NCBI GenBank assembly: GCA_002721895.1
Contig: PBLV01000015.1
Span: 143,344-207,343 of the forward strand
Length of the DNA stretch: 64,000 bases
Source: Verrucomicrobiales bacterium
GTDB lineage: Bacteria > Verrucomicrobiota > Verrucomicrobiae > Limisphaerales > UBA1100
Reading direction: 5' to 3'
The position numbers were made by a program, and so were the translations under genes. Shown here one piece after another: positions 26,371 to 35,252 of the stretch. The stretch's first letter is position 1. Every line of letters starts with the position of its first letter. The notes beneath the pieces are model-generated. The model did not search any database. It was not told the origin of the DNA and was given only the letters and a program-made list of their open reading frames with translations.

Positions 26371-28161
26371 TTATGCCTTTAAGACCTCCACAAAGGCTTC
26401 TTGGGGGATATTGACCGTGCCGATGGCTTTCATCTTCTTTTTGCCTTCCTTTTGCTTTTCTAGGAGCTTTCGTTTGCGGGTGATATCACCGCCGTAACAT
26501 TTTGCTGTGACATCCTTGCGCAGCGCGCCTACGGTTTCTCTGGCGATCACTTTGCCGCCAATGGCTGCCTGAATGGCCACCTTGAATTGCTGGCGGGGCA
26601 CAACATCCTTGAGCTTGGCGGCGAGCGAGCGCCCTCGTTGCTCTGCCTTGTCGCGATGCACGATGGAGGAAAAAGCATCGACAGGCTCACCGTTCACCAT
26701 CATCTCCATCTTCACCATCTTGGCTTCTTGGTGGCCGACATGCTCATAGTCCATGGAGCCGTAGCCCCGTGTTATGCTCTTAATTCGGTCGTGGAAATCG
26801 ATCAGGATTTCGCTCAGGGGCAAAGCGCACTCCAGCATGACGCGTTGATTGTCAATGGTTTCGGTGTGGTCGAGCAATCCACGCTTTTCGCCAATGAGGT
26901 TCATGATGTCCCCTATGTACTCGTTTGGGCAGATGAGAAATGCCTTCACGATTGGCTCCTCAATGGTCGTGATGAGATTGGGTTCAGGCAACAGCACGGG
27001 ATTGTCAATCATGTGGGCTGACCCGTCCGTCATGGTCACGCGGTAAACAACGCTGGGGTATGTGGCGATGATGTCCATGCCGTACTCCCGCCTCAAGCGT
27101 TCCTGAATAATCTCTAGATGCAGCAGGCCGAGAAAACCGCAACGAAAGCCAAAGCCCAAGGCGACAGAACTTTCCTGTTGATAAACAAAGGCTGGATCGT
27201 TGAGTTGAAGTTTGGCCAGGCTGGATTGTAGTTCCTCAAAGTCACTGGTGTTGATGGGATATATTCCGCTGAACACCATCGGCTGGGTTTCTTTAAACCC
27301 AGGCAGCGCGTCTGCGGGTTGGCGCGCGTCGGTGATCGTGTCACCCAGTTTGAGGTCCTTTGGGGTTTTTAGATTGGAGACAAAATAGCCGGTTTCCCCG
27401 GCGCAGAGCCGATCCCGGGTGTATGGCTTGGGGCCAAAGCTGCCGACTTCTTTCACTTCCAGTGTTCGATCTGTGTGAAGCAGTTTGATGTTCCGCCCTG
27501 CTTCAAGAACCCCGTCCATAATGCGAATCAATGTGACAACGCCTCTGTAGGTGTCGTAATAGGAATCAAATGCCAGAGCTTGCAGGCGGCCATGGCCGGG
27601 TTTGGTTGGAGGGGGCACACGTTCAATAATTGCCTCGAGAATCTCCTCAATGCCTGTGCCCTCCTTGGCGCTGCAACAAATGGCAGTCTCGGCGGGGATG
27701 GCCAACACATCTTCAAGTTGCTGCTTGGCGCGGTCAACGTCTGCCGTGGGAAGATCGATCTTGTTGATGACGGGAATGATCTCCAATTCCTGTCCCAAGG
27801 CGAGATGGACGTTGGCCACGGTTTGAGCTTCAACGCCTTGAGCGGCATCAATGATCAGTAACGCTCCCTCACAGGCACTCAAACTCCTAGAAACTTCATA
27901 AGCAAAATCAACATGCCCGGGAGTGTCTATCAGGTTGAGTTCGTACTCATTACCATCCTGAGCCCGGTAATTCATGGTCACAGGGTGCGCTTTAATCGTG
28001 ATGCCGCGTTCCCGCTCCAGTTCCATGGAGTCCAACATCTGGTCCTGAATTTCGCGTTCTGACACCAGGCCTGTTCGCAGCAAAAGCTGATCCGACAAGG
28101 TGGTCTTGCCGTGATCTATGTGCGCAATAATGCTAAAATTTCGGATGCGATCCGTTTCCAT
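26371..28161 (-). CDS. lepA: Elongation factor 4 (back-translocating GTPase LepA)
   Basis: About 596 residues from ATG 28161 (METDRIRNFSIIAHIDHGKTTL). The P-loop is AHIDHGKT, switch II is DTPGHVDF, NKID is the G4 motif and SAKEG the G5. The C-terminal LepA-specific domain includes VVPRQQFKVAIQAAIGGKVIARETV. It binds the ribosome and can reverse translocation. The frame extends three codons upstream to TTG 28170. It is operonic with lepB and sits downstream of the phosphohexomutase gene. Confidence 0.97.
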   Translation of the reverse strand: METDRIRNFSIIAHIDHGKTTLSDQLLLRTGLVSEREIQDQMLDSMELERERGITIKAHPVTMNYRAQDGNEYELNLIDTPGHVDFAYEVSRSLSACEGALLIIDAAQGVEAQTVANVHLALGQELEIIPVINKIDLPTADVDRAKQQLEDVLAIPAETAICCSAKEGTGIEEILEAIIERVPPPTKPGHGRLQALAFDSYYDTYRGVVTLIRIMDGVLEAGRNIKLLHTDRTLEVKEVGSFGPKPYTRDRLCAGETGYFVSNLKTPKDLKLGDTITDARQPADALPGFKETQPMVFSGIYPINTSDFEELQSSLAKLQLNDPAFVYQQESSVALGFGFRCGFLGLLHLEIIQERLRREYGMDIIATYPSVVYRVTMTDGSAHMIDNPVLLPEPNLITTIEEPIVKAFLICPNEYIGDIMNLIGEKRGLLDHTETIDNQRVMLECALPLSEILIDFHDRIKSITRGYGSMDYEHVGHQEAKMVKMEMMVNGEPVDAFSSIVHRDKAEQRGRSLAAKLKDVVPRQQFKVAIQAAIGGKVIARETVGALRKDVTAKCYGGDITRKRKLLEKQKEGKKKMKAIGTVNIPQEAFVEVLKA

Positions 28162-28229
28162 GGAGTACAACCCCTCTGGGCAGGCGCGAAGATAGCTGCA
28201 TTTCAGCGCAAGAAAAGGCCAAACTCAAC

Positions 28230-29642
28230 TCAGGCAAATTTATTGGCCACCTTTTTGCCGAGGGAAAGAAGTTTCCTGACTCGGTCTTCGGTGTTTGCCT
28301 CCGCATAAATCCTTAACACGGGCTCTGTTCCGGAGCCACGCCACATCAGCCAGCTTCCATTCGAAGCCGTCAACTTGACTCCATCGTACTCATCTATTCG
28401 GCAAATTGGTGAGCCGAGCAGCTTGGTCGGCGGATTCTGAGAGCAATGACTCATAAGTGATGCTCTCTTGTTCAGCGGATAATGAAGGTCAGTTCTTCTA
28501 TATCTGTGCGGGCCGTAGGATTTCTCCAATTTGCTCAGGAGGCTGGTTAATGATCGCTCCTCAACGGCGAGCATTTCGAGCACCATCAAGCCGGCAAGGA
28601 TGCCGTCACGTTCTGGTAAGTGGCCCGGGAAACCTATCCCTCCGCTTTCCTCAAATCCCAGGAGAACTTTGCCCTTGAGGATTTCTGCGGAGATGTACTT
28701 GAAGCCAACGCCTGTCTCGATAAGCGGAAGCCCATGGTCCTCGCAAATCTTGTCGACCATGGAGGTGGTGGTCAGTGCTTTCACAACCTTTCCCCTGCCC
28801 CTTCGGTTCATCACAAAATGATCCAGTAAGAGGGAGATTATTTGGTGTGTGGTTAGCGGTTCACCACGACCGTCCATGCCTCCGATTCTGTCTGCATCGC
28901 CATCCGTCACGAGGCAAAAATCAACGGGATTTTTTTGGAGGGCTTTGGATGTGGCTCCGTAGTTTTGAGGGATAGGCTCAGGTGAGAGTCCTCCAAAATA
29001 TGGATCATGACACCCATTGTATGTCTGGACATGGCAGGATGTCCCCGCCAAGAGGTCGTTCATACAGCCGGCTCCAACTCCAAACAAAGCATCGTGCCCC
29101 AGTTTAATTCCCGAGCGGGATATGGCTTCAAAATCAACGAGTTTCTTTAACTCGCGAAAATAATCTGGCAGAATATTTGCTGTCTTTACTCTGCCCGAGC
29201 GCTTCGAAGAGGGGGATCGAGGGTTGCCTTTGCCAAGGAAAGATTCAACTTCTGCGCAGAGTTCAGGGGATGCAGGTCCGCCATGATGATCTTTCAGCTT
29301 AAATCCATTAAATCTGGGAGGATTGTGACTTGCGGTCAGGACAATGCCGCCACGTGCTTTTTGTGCGACAACCGCATGGGAGACAGCAGGAGTCGGTGTT
29401 GGTCGATCAGTGAGAATCACCTCATAGCCATTATCACATAGCACATCCGCGGATGCAGCCGCGAATTGATTGGAGAGAAATCGACGATCATAGCCGATGA
29501 CCATACGCTTGGGGCCTCTTCTTCTTCCAAAAAATTCCGCTGTTGCCTGGGCAACTTTGCAAACATTCTCGAACGTAAAATTTTCGGCCATGACAGCCCT
29601 CCAGCCATCCGTGCCAAAATGAATCCCGTCCTCCCGTCCCAT
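28230..29642 (-). CDS. Phosphoglucomutase/phosphomannomutase family protein
   Basis: About 470 residues from ATG 29642 (MGREDGIHFGTDGWRA). The enzyme interconverts hexose 1- and 6-phosphates through a phosphoserine: TASHNPPRFNG holds the active serine, DGDADRIGGMD the magnesium loop, GFEESGGIG the sugar-binding loop and RGSGTEPVLRIYAEA the phosphate-binding loop. It could serve glycogen metabolism together with GlgA or cell-wall precursor supply. The start is fixed by a 1-base overlap with the rpe stop (TGATG); the open frame continues upstream but only within rpe. Confidence 0.9.
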   Translation of the reverse strand: MGREDGIHFGTDGWRAVMAENFTFENVCKVAQATAEFFGRRRGPKRMVIGYDRRFLSNQFAAASADVLCDNGYEVILTDRPTPTPAVSHAVVAQKARGGIVLTASHNPPRFNGFKLKDHHGGPASPELCAEVESFLGKGNPRSPSSKRSGRVKTANILPDYFRELKKLVDFEAISRSGIKLGHDALFGVGAGCMNDLLAGTSCHVQTYNGCHDPYFGGLSPEPIPQNYGATSKALQKNPVDFCLVTDGDADRIGGMDGRGEPLTTHQIISLLLDHFVMNRRGRGKVVKALTTTSMVDKICEDHGLPLIETGVGFKYISAEILKGKVLLGFEESGGIGFPGHLPERDGILAGLMVLEMLAVEERSLTSLLSKLEKSYGPHRYRRTDLHYPLNKRASLMSHCSQNPPTKLLGSPICRIDEYDGVKLTASNGSWLMWRGSGTEPVLRIYAEANTEDRVRKLLSLGKKVANKFA

Positions 29643-30328
29643 CAGTTCACATTTCCCATTAATGTTGGTCGCCGGTTGTGTTCCGCAATTTTCCGTAACT
29701 TTTTGACGGCCCCCTTCATATCTCTCTTGCTGAAAAGGCCCGTGCCGCTGACAAACGTATCGGCCCCCATTTTTGAGCAATCATCAGCGTTGTCGGCGGT
29801 TACACCTCCGTCAACCTCAATCCGGAATCCCAGGCCGCGAGATTGCCTCCACTCCCATGACTGACTAACTTTGGGAAGGCATTCGCGGATGAATGATTGA
29901 CCGCCGAAGCCAGGGTTTACGGTCATGATCAGAAGAGTGTCTATCTTGTCCAAGTGCGGCTCCGCCGAGTCAATTGTAGTCGGTGGGTTAACCGCCAGGC
30001 CCGCGCGGCAGTTCAGGGACTTGATATGCCACAACAACTCAGGCACGCGCTCTCCCAGCTCGGCATGAATTGTAATTTGGTCGGCTCCCGCCTGTGCAAA
30101 CGATTCGAGTAAAATCTCTGGACGTGAACACATCAAGTGAATATCAAAGAATGATTTTACATGTGGGCGCAGGGATTGGACGACATTGGGGCCAAAAGTG
30201 ATGTTCGGGACAAAATGGCCGTCCATGATGTCTATATGCAGCCACTCGCCACCTGCGCGCTCGGCACGTTTTGCCTCTGAAGATAATTTGCCAAAATCTC
30301 CTGCTAGCAAGGACGGCGCAATGACCAT
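29642..30328 (-). CDS. rpe: Ribulose-phosphate 3-epimerase
   Basis: A 228-residue TIM barrel. It epimerises ribulose 5-phosphate to xylulose 5-phosphate in the pentose-phosphate pathway. IAPSLLAGDFGKL is the N-terminal signature, WLHIDIMDGHFVPNITFGP holds metal ligands and the catalytic Asp, MTVNPGFGGQ is the conserved loop, and EVDGGVTADN binds phosphate. The gene lies between ftsH (54-base gap) and the phosphohexomutase gene (1-base overlap). Confidence 0.96.
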   Translation of the reverse strand: MVIAPSLLAGDFGKLSSEAKRAERAGGEWLHIDIMDGHFVPNITFGPNVVQSLRPHVKSFFDIHLMCSRPEILLESFAQAGADQITIHAELGERVPELLWHIKSLNCRAGLAVNPPTTIDSAEPHLDKIDTLLIMTVNPGFGGQSFIRECLPKVSQSWEWRQSRGLGFRIEVDGGVTADNADDCSKMGADTFVSGTGLFSKRDMKGAVKKLRKIAEHNRRPTLMGNVN

Positions 30329-30381
30329 GGGCGCAGGCTGCTGAAAATCAAAACCGGAGTCAATCAGCCGTTATGCACGGT

Positions 30382-32412
30382 CTATGCGGGTGCCGGCTCA
30401 GGTGCGCTCCCTAAGTCCGGGTCAATTTTGGGAGGCGATTTTTGGGTGGATTCGCCAACAGGGGTAGCAGCTTTAGCCCCTTTCATACCGGATTTTGGGG
30501 GAGGTGGTGGCGGATCGAACTTGCCGGTTTCGACGATTTGCGCAACCTGTTCACCGTCAAGTGTTTCATATTCCAAGAGGGCGTTTGCGATTGCCTCCAG
30601 TTTGTCGTGGTTCTCCTTGATTAACTTAGTCGCCCGCTTGTAAGCATCTTGAGTGATTTTTTTCACCTCGGCATCAATTTCGCGCGCGGTTTCCTCGCTG
30701 TAATCCTTGCCGCGCGCCATGTCGCGCCCTAGGAAAACATATTCGTTGTCCCCGCCATACTGAACCATCCCCAGTTTTGCGCTCATGCCAAACTGGCAAA
30801 CCATCGCGCGCGCCATCCGGGTGGCCTGTTGGATATCTCCGGCGGCACCAGAGGAAATGTCCCCGGAATAGATTTCTTCAGCAATGCGACCGCCCATGGT
30901 CATGGTGATGGTATCCATCATCTCCAGCTTTTGGTGGTTCAAGACATCCTCCTTCGGCAAAGACATCGTAGAGCCCAAGGACTGGCCCCGAGGAATGATC
31001 GTTACTTTATGCAAAGGATGGCAGTGCTTTAAAAGGACATTGATGAGTGCGTGTCCAGCCTCGTGCCATGCGGTTCGCTTCTTGTCCTCATCGGTCATGG
31101 CCATGCTGCGGCGTTCACGCCCCCAGCGCACCTTGTCCCGGGCTTCCTCAAGTTCTACCATGGAAATACGCTTCTTGTTGGCGCGGGCGGCCAGCAGGGC
31201 TGCCTCATTAAGGAGGTTGGCGAGTTCTGCCCCGGAATATCCCGGAGTGCCTCTTGCGATCACCGACAGATCAACCGCTTTCGCTAGCTTCACCTTTTTT
31301 GCATGAACCTTTAATATTTCCTCGCGTCCGCGGATGTCAGGAAGATTGACCGTGATCTGTCGGTCGAAGCGTCCAGGGCGCAAAAGTGCCGGATCCAGTA
31401 CATCAGGCCGATTGGTTGCGGCAATAATGATGATCCCTTCTTGGGAATCGAATCCGTCCATCTCGACCAAGAGCGCATTGAGCGTTTGCTCTCGTTCATC
31501 ATTTCCCCCGCCTAGCCCGTGACCGCGATGGCGTCCCACGGCGTCAATCTCGTCAATAAAAACCAGACAAGGTGTATTCTTGCGCGCCTGCTCAAACATG
31601 TCTCGAACCCGGCTCGCGCCGACCCCGACAAACATCTCAACAAAGTCTGATCCGCTGATGCTAAAAAAGCCCGCGTCTGCCTCGCCGGCGATCGCCTTTG
31701 CCAAAAGGGTTTTTCCAGTTCCAGGTGAGCCGACCATCAGAATGCCTTTAGGTATTCGCCCGCCCAGTTTTTGAAATTTCTTGGGATCCTTCAGGAACTC
31801 CACAAGCTCGCTGACTTCCTCTTTGGCCTCCTCAACTCCTGCCACATCTTTGAAGGTGATCTTGTTCTTGTCCTTGTTGAGCATGCGCGCCTTACTCTTC
31901 CCAAAATTAAGAGCACCCTTGCCCGCCATCTTGATCTGGCGAATGAAAAAGAAATAGATGAAAAAGATGATCAAGGCAAAGGGCAGGAGCGTAAACAGGA
32001 AGCTCATCAAAAGCGTGTTCTCCGGGACGGATTCAAACTTCCCCGTGGCCAGCAGTGGCTCAAGCGCCGCCTCAGGCATTAAGGTCTCAATCCTGAAGGG
32101 CTTTCCCTTGCGGGGCGCTCCCTTAACGGATTGTTCCCCCTGCCCGCCGGAGATGACTTGGCCTTCATCTACAAAAAATCCAGTGATTTCATAAAGGCCA
32201 TTCTGTCTCGGCTTGATTTTGCCCTCGAACACAAGGCTTGGGCTGTTTGTGGCCATCTGGACAAATTTGTCATACCGAAGCTCATCCGGCTGCCCAACGG
32301 AACTTTTGCTGTAAGACAGGAAAATGATTATGAGCACAGCGATGCTCATCCACACAATCCAAGGGCGCATGGAGCCCGGACTTTGTCCTTGATTGTTTTT
32401 ATCCTCCGACAT
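30382..32412 (-). CDS. ftsH: ATP-dependent zinc metalloprotease FtsH
   Basis: About 676 residues from ATG 32412 ([10 protein letters not shown]). Order: first transmembrane helix (about 17-35), periplasmic domain (about 40-130), second transmembrane helix (about 135-158), AAA ATPase with Walker A GSPGTGKT and Walker [10 protein letters not shown], the second region of homology, and a zinc protease domain with HEAGH. The C-terminus ends in a Pro-rich tail (PPPPPKSG and beyond). It degrades misfolded or unassembled membrane proteins. tilS lies directly upstream with a short gap, an order found in many bacteria. Confidence 0.96.
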   Translation of the reverse strand: MSEDKNNQGQSPGSMRPWIVWMSIAVLIIIFLSYSKSSVGQPDELRYDKFVQMATNSPSLVFEGKIKPRQNGLYEITGFFVDEGQVISGGQGEQSVKGAPRKGKPFRIETLMPEAALEPLLATGKFESVPENTLLMSFLFTLLPFALIIFFIYFFFIRQIKMAGKGALNFGKSKARMLNKDKNKITFKDVAGVEEAKEEVSELVEFLKDPKKFQKLGGRIPKGILMVGSPGTGKTLLAKAIAGEADAGFFSISGSDFVEMFVGVGASRVRDMFEQARKNTPCLVFIDEIDAVGRHRGHGLGGGNDEREQTLNALLVEMDGFDSQEGIIIIAATNRPDVLDPALLRPGRFDRQITVNLPDIRGREEILKVHAKKVKLAKAVDLSVIARGTPGYSGAELANLLNEAALLAARANKKRISMVELEEARDKVRWGRERRSMAMTDEDKKRTAWHEAGHALINVLLKHCHPLHKVTIIPRGQSLGSTMSLPKEDVLNHQKLEMMDTITMTMGGRIAEEIYSGDISSGAAGDIQQATRMARAMVCQFGMSAKLGMVQYGGDNEYVFLGRDMARGKDYSEETAREIDAEVKKITQDAYKRATKLIKENHDKLEAIANALLEYETLDGEQVAQIVETGKFDPPPPPPKSGMKGAKAATPVGESTQKSPPKIDPDLGSAPEPAPA

Positions 32413-32457
32413 GCAAGGGAAAACAGAACTTAACACAGGGCAAGGACCGTGGCAATT

Positions 32458-33804
32458 CTACATTTCCCTCCATTCCCAATGTAAAATCCTTTGTGTTTCG
32501 GCGCGAATTTTTGCGTGTTCGCCAATTCGAAGCCCTTGTACCCAGAAAATTTCCCCATCAGAAGAACAGGCTAGGGTACGCCGCCTCTTTTCCTCTGCTT
32601 TTACCTTTGCACTGGTGAACATGGACTTGAGTTTGGCTGGTTTTTTCAGGCCAATGGGTTGAAATCTATCTCCTTGACGCCAATGTCTCAGGACAATGAG
32701 CCCCCCCGTCCTGTCGGCATCGAAGGCTTCAAGTCCTTCCTTTCGCACGATCTTTCTGGAAACCCGGCATCGAACGCGAATGTTCCCGAATTCCCTCTCC
32801 ACCCATTTTGCAGTCGGCCTGATCAGGCATTCATCCTGGCTAAATTTCAAGTCTGGATGAGTGCCCACATGGAGTGAGCCTCGTTCATCGCGATGCAATA
32901 ATTCCTTGGCATTGATGGCGAATTTTTTCCCGGGAAATTTTCGCAGGTCCTCGATTTGAAAATATTGGGGCTCAAGGCCGAGTTGGATCAATTGTTGCCA
33001 GATCACCCGGCGCTGAACAGCCAAATGGAGCTTCCGAAAAGGCGCCCGCTTGGCGGCTTTAAGCCATGTTTGGGCCTGGGCTATTGCATAATCCGCTTCT
33101 GCCTGTAGCAGGTCTTGGGTTTGGCAGATCGGAAATTCAATTTTGGGGTGAAAATTCTTTTCCAGAAAAGGGATCAACTCTTGTCGAATTTTATTTCTCA
33201 GGTATTTGGGTGATGAGTTGCTTTTGTCATCACGATAAGGAATGGAATTCTCATCTGTCAGGTTATGCATGTCGCACTTTGAAAAATTCAACAGGGGGCG
33301 GACAAGTTTGATGTGATTGCCGCCACCCATTCCTGACACGGGCCGAACGCCAGCCAAGCCGCTTCCGCCTGCACCGCGCATTAGTCTCCAGAGAAAAGTT
33401 TCAGCTTGGTCACTGGCATGGTGTCCCGTTGCAATGTAGTCACAACGGTGTCGTGTAGCTTTGTTCTTGAGGAATGAATATCTGGCGTCTCTCGCAGCCT
33501 TTTCCAGTCCATAAGCCTTGATGGAATCTGAGTCTTTGTCATTCCAAGCCCCAGTCGCGCATTTTACACCTAGTTGGGATGAAAATTTTTCAACCAGCCT
33601 CTGGTCCGCCTTTGCAGCATTTCCTCGGAGCTGATGATTGAAATGTGCTGACACAATTCGCCATCTGTATTTTACTGAAGCGGTTGCAAGCGCATACAGC
33701 AGGGTCATGGAGTCCATGCCGCCAGATGTCGCTACAAGCACGGCAGATTTTTGGGGGATCAAGGATGCGGCCTCGGCTTGGAGCTGTTCGAGCAAGGATG
33801 CCAT
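32458..33804 (-). CDS. tilS: tRNA(Ile)-lysidine synthase
   Basis: About 448 residues from ATG 33804. It modifies C34 of the CAU-anticodon tRNA-Ile with lysine so that AUA is read as isoleucine. The PP-loop ATP motif SGGMDSMTLLYAL is near residue 28, and GHHASDQAETFLWRLMRGAG is a conserved catalytic block. The C-terminal domain contains LRHWRQGDRFQPIG, the TilS C-terminal signature. The start overlaps the DUF1501 stop by 1 base (TGATG), so its translation may depend on the secreted-protein genes upstream. ftsH follows. Confidence 0.93.
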   Translation of the reverse strand: MASLLEQLQAEAASLIPQKSAVLVATSGGMDSMTLLYALATASVKYRWRIVSAHFNHQLRGNAAKADQRLVEKFSSQLGVKCATGAWNDKDSDSIKAYGLEKAARDARYSFLKNKATRHRCDYIATGHHASDQAETFLWRLMRGAGGSGLAGVRPVSGMGGGNHIKLVRPLLNFSKCDMHNLTDENSIPYRDDKSNSSPKYLRNKIRQELIPFLEKNFHPKIEFPICQTQDLLQAEADYAIAQAQTWLKAAKRAPFRKLHLAVQRRVIWQQLIQLGLEPQYFQIEDLRKFPGKKFAINAKELLHRDERGSLHVGTHPDLKFSQDECLIRPTAKWVEREFGNIRVRCRVSRKIVRKEGLEAFDADRTGGLIVLRHWRQGDRFQPIGLKKPAKLKSMFTSAKVKAEEKRRRTLACSSDGEIFWVQGLRIGEHAKIRAETQRILHWEWREM

Positions 33805-35252
33805 CAAGCCAGCATTTGACGAATGATCCTGCCTTCCACATCGGTCAGCCGGAAATCCCGTCCTTGAAAGCGGAAGGTCAACTTTTCGTGATCCAAGCCC
33901 AATAGGTGGAGAATGGTGGCGTGCAGGTCATGTACGTGGCACTCATCGCGGATTGAATTGAAGCCAAATTCATCGGTTTCCCCAACCACCGCGCCTCGCT
34001 TCACACCACCCCCAGCGAACCACATACTGAAGGCATCAATGTGGTGATTGCGGCCGGGCGGATTGCGGTTTTCGCCCATGGGTGTCCGCCCGAATTCCCC
34101 GCCCCAAATCACAAGCGTGTCATCCAGTAACCCCCGCGCTTGGAGATCCTTGAGCAGCGCCATCGCCGGTTTATCCACTTCGCGTGTGACTTGGTCCAGA
34201 TGCTTGGTGAGCGTCTCACTTGGGCCGCCGTGGTGATCCCAATTCGTGTGGTACAGTTGCACAAAACGCGTGCCCCGCTCAACCAGTCGTCGGGCCAAAA
34301 GACAGTTATTGGCAAAACTGGCTCGTCCCGGTTGGGCTCCATACAAATCCAAGGTAGCTTTGCTTTCCTTTGAGAAATCGATCAGTTCCGGCGCACTGGA
34401 CTGCATGCGGTAGGCCATCTCATAGCTGGCAATGCGTGTATTAATTTCCTCATCCCCCGTTTCTACCGCCCGCTTGAGATTCAAGTCCCGCAAGGCATCC
34501 AGCGAGGCACGCTGGCGTCCGGAATCAATTCCACTCGGGCTGGCCAGATTAAGGATTGGATCGCCGTTGCCTCTTAACGGGACGCCTTGGTGGGAAGTTG
34601 GGAGAAAACCACTCGCCCAGTTGACTCCTCCACCGCGCGGTCCGCGTGGCCCGGATTGAAGCACGATGAACCCGGGCAAATCCCTCGATTCCGTGCCCAG
34701 ACCATAGGTTACCCAGGATCCCATGCTCGGCCGCCCGAACAAGCCGGTGCCGGTGTTCATGAACAACTTGGCGGGCGCATGGTTAAACAGGTTTGTTCGG
34801 CAGCTTTTGACCAAGGTGATTTCATCTGCTATGGAGGCAATGTGAGGGAAGCACTCACTCACCCACAAACCGCTTTGGCCATGCTGCTTGAACTCGCGAA
34901 TCGTCCCTTGCAGTTTGCTCCTATTCCTGAAGGAACTATTCATGAAGGCAAACCGTTTGCCCTCGAGAAATGAAGGCGGGATGTCTTGTCCGTGCCTCTT
35001 TTTCAGCTCTGGTTTCCAGTCAAACAAATCCAAGTGTGAGGGCCCGCCAGCCATGAACAGGTAAATGATGTTCTTGGCCTTGGGCGCAAAATGGGGGCGG
35101 CGTGGCGCGTATGGGCTGGCCATTGAGTGTTCATCCATCAATGACGCCAATGCCAGGGATCCCAGCCCCATCGAGCATCGGCTAAAAAAATGCCGCCGGG
35201 TTGGTGCCTGGAGACTGAACGCTTCGTCACTCACGGGTAATGCTTTCATCAA
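33804..35252 (-). CDS. DUF1501 secreted protein, second copy
   Basis: A 482-residue DUF1501 protein. TRRHFFSRCSMGLGSLALAS near residue 18 is a clear twin-arginine export signal. Family blocks are FMAGGPSHLDLFDWKPEL, HTNWDHHGG and GGEFGRTPMGEN. It resembles the copy at 2.2-3.6 kb in length and motif order. Its start overlaps the end of the upstream DUF1549/DUF1553 gene by 26 bases; a second Met codon sits at 35249. Its stop overlaps the start of tilS by 1 base. Confidence 0.87.
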   Translation of the reverse strand: MMKALPVSDEAFSLQAPTRRHFFSRCSMGLGSLALASLMDEHSMASPYAPRRPHFAPKAKNIIYLFMAGGPSHLDLFDWKPELKKRHGQDIPPSFLEGKRFAFMNSSFRNRSKLQGTIREFKQHGQSGLWVSECFPHIASIADEITLVKSCRTNLFNHAPAKLFMNTGTGLFGRPSMGSWVTYGLGTESRDLPGFIVLQSGPRGPRGGGVNWASGFLPTSHQGVPLRGNGDPILNLASPSGIDSGRQRASLDALRDLNLKRAVETGDEEINTRIASYEMAYRMQSSAPELIDFSKESKATLDLYGAQPGRASFANNCLLARRLVERGTRFVQLYHTNWDHHGGPSETLTKHLDQVTREVDKPAMALLKDLQARGLLDDTLVIWGGEFGRTPMGENRNPPGRNHHIDAFSMWFAGGGVKRGAVVGETDEFGFNSIRDECHVHDLHATILHLLGLDHEKLTFRFQGRDFRLTDVEGRIIRQMLA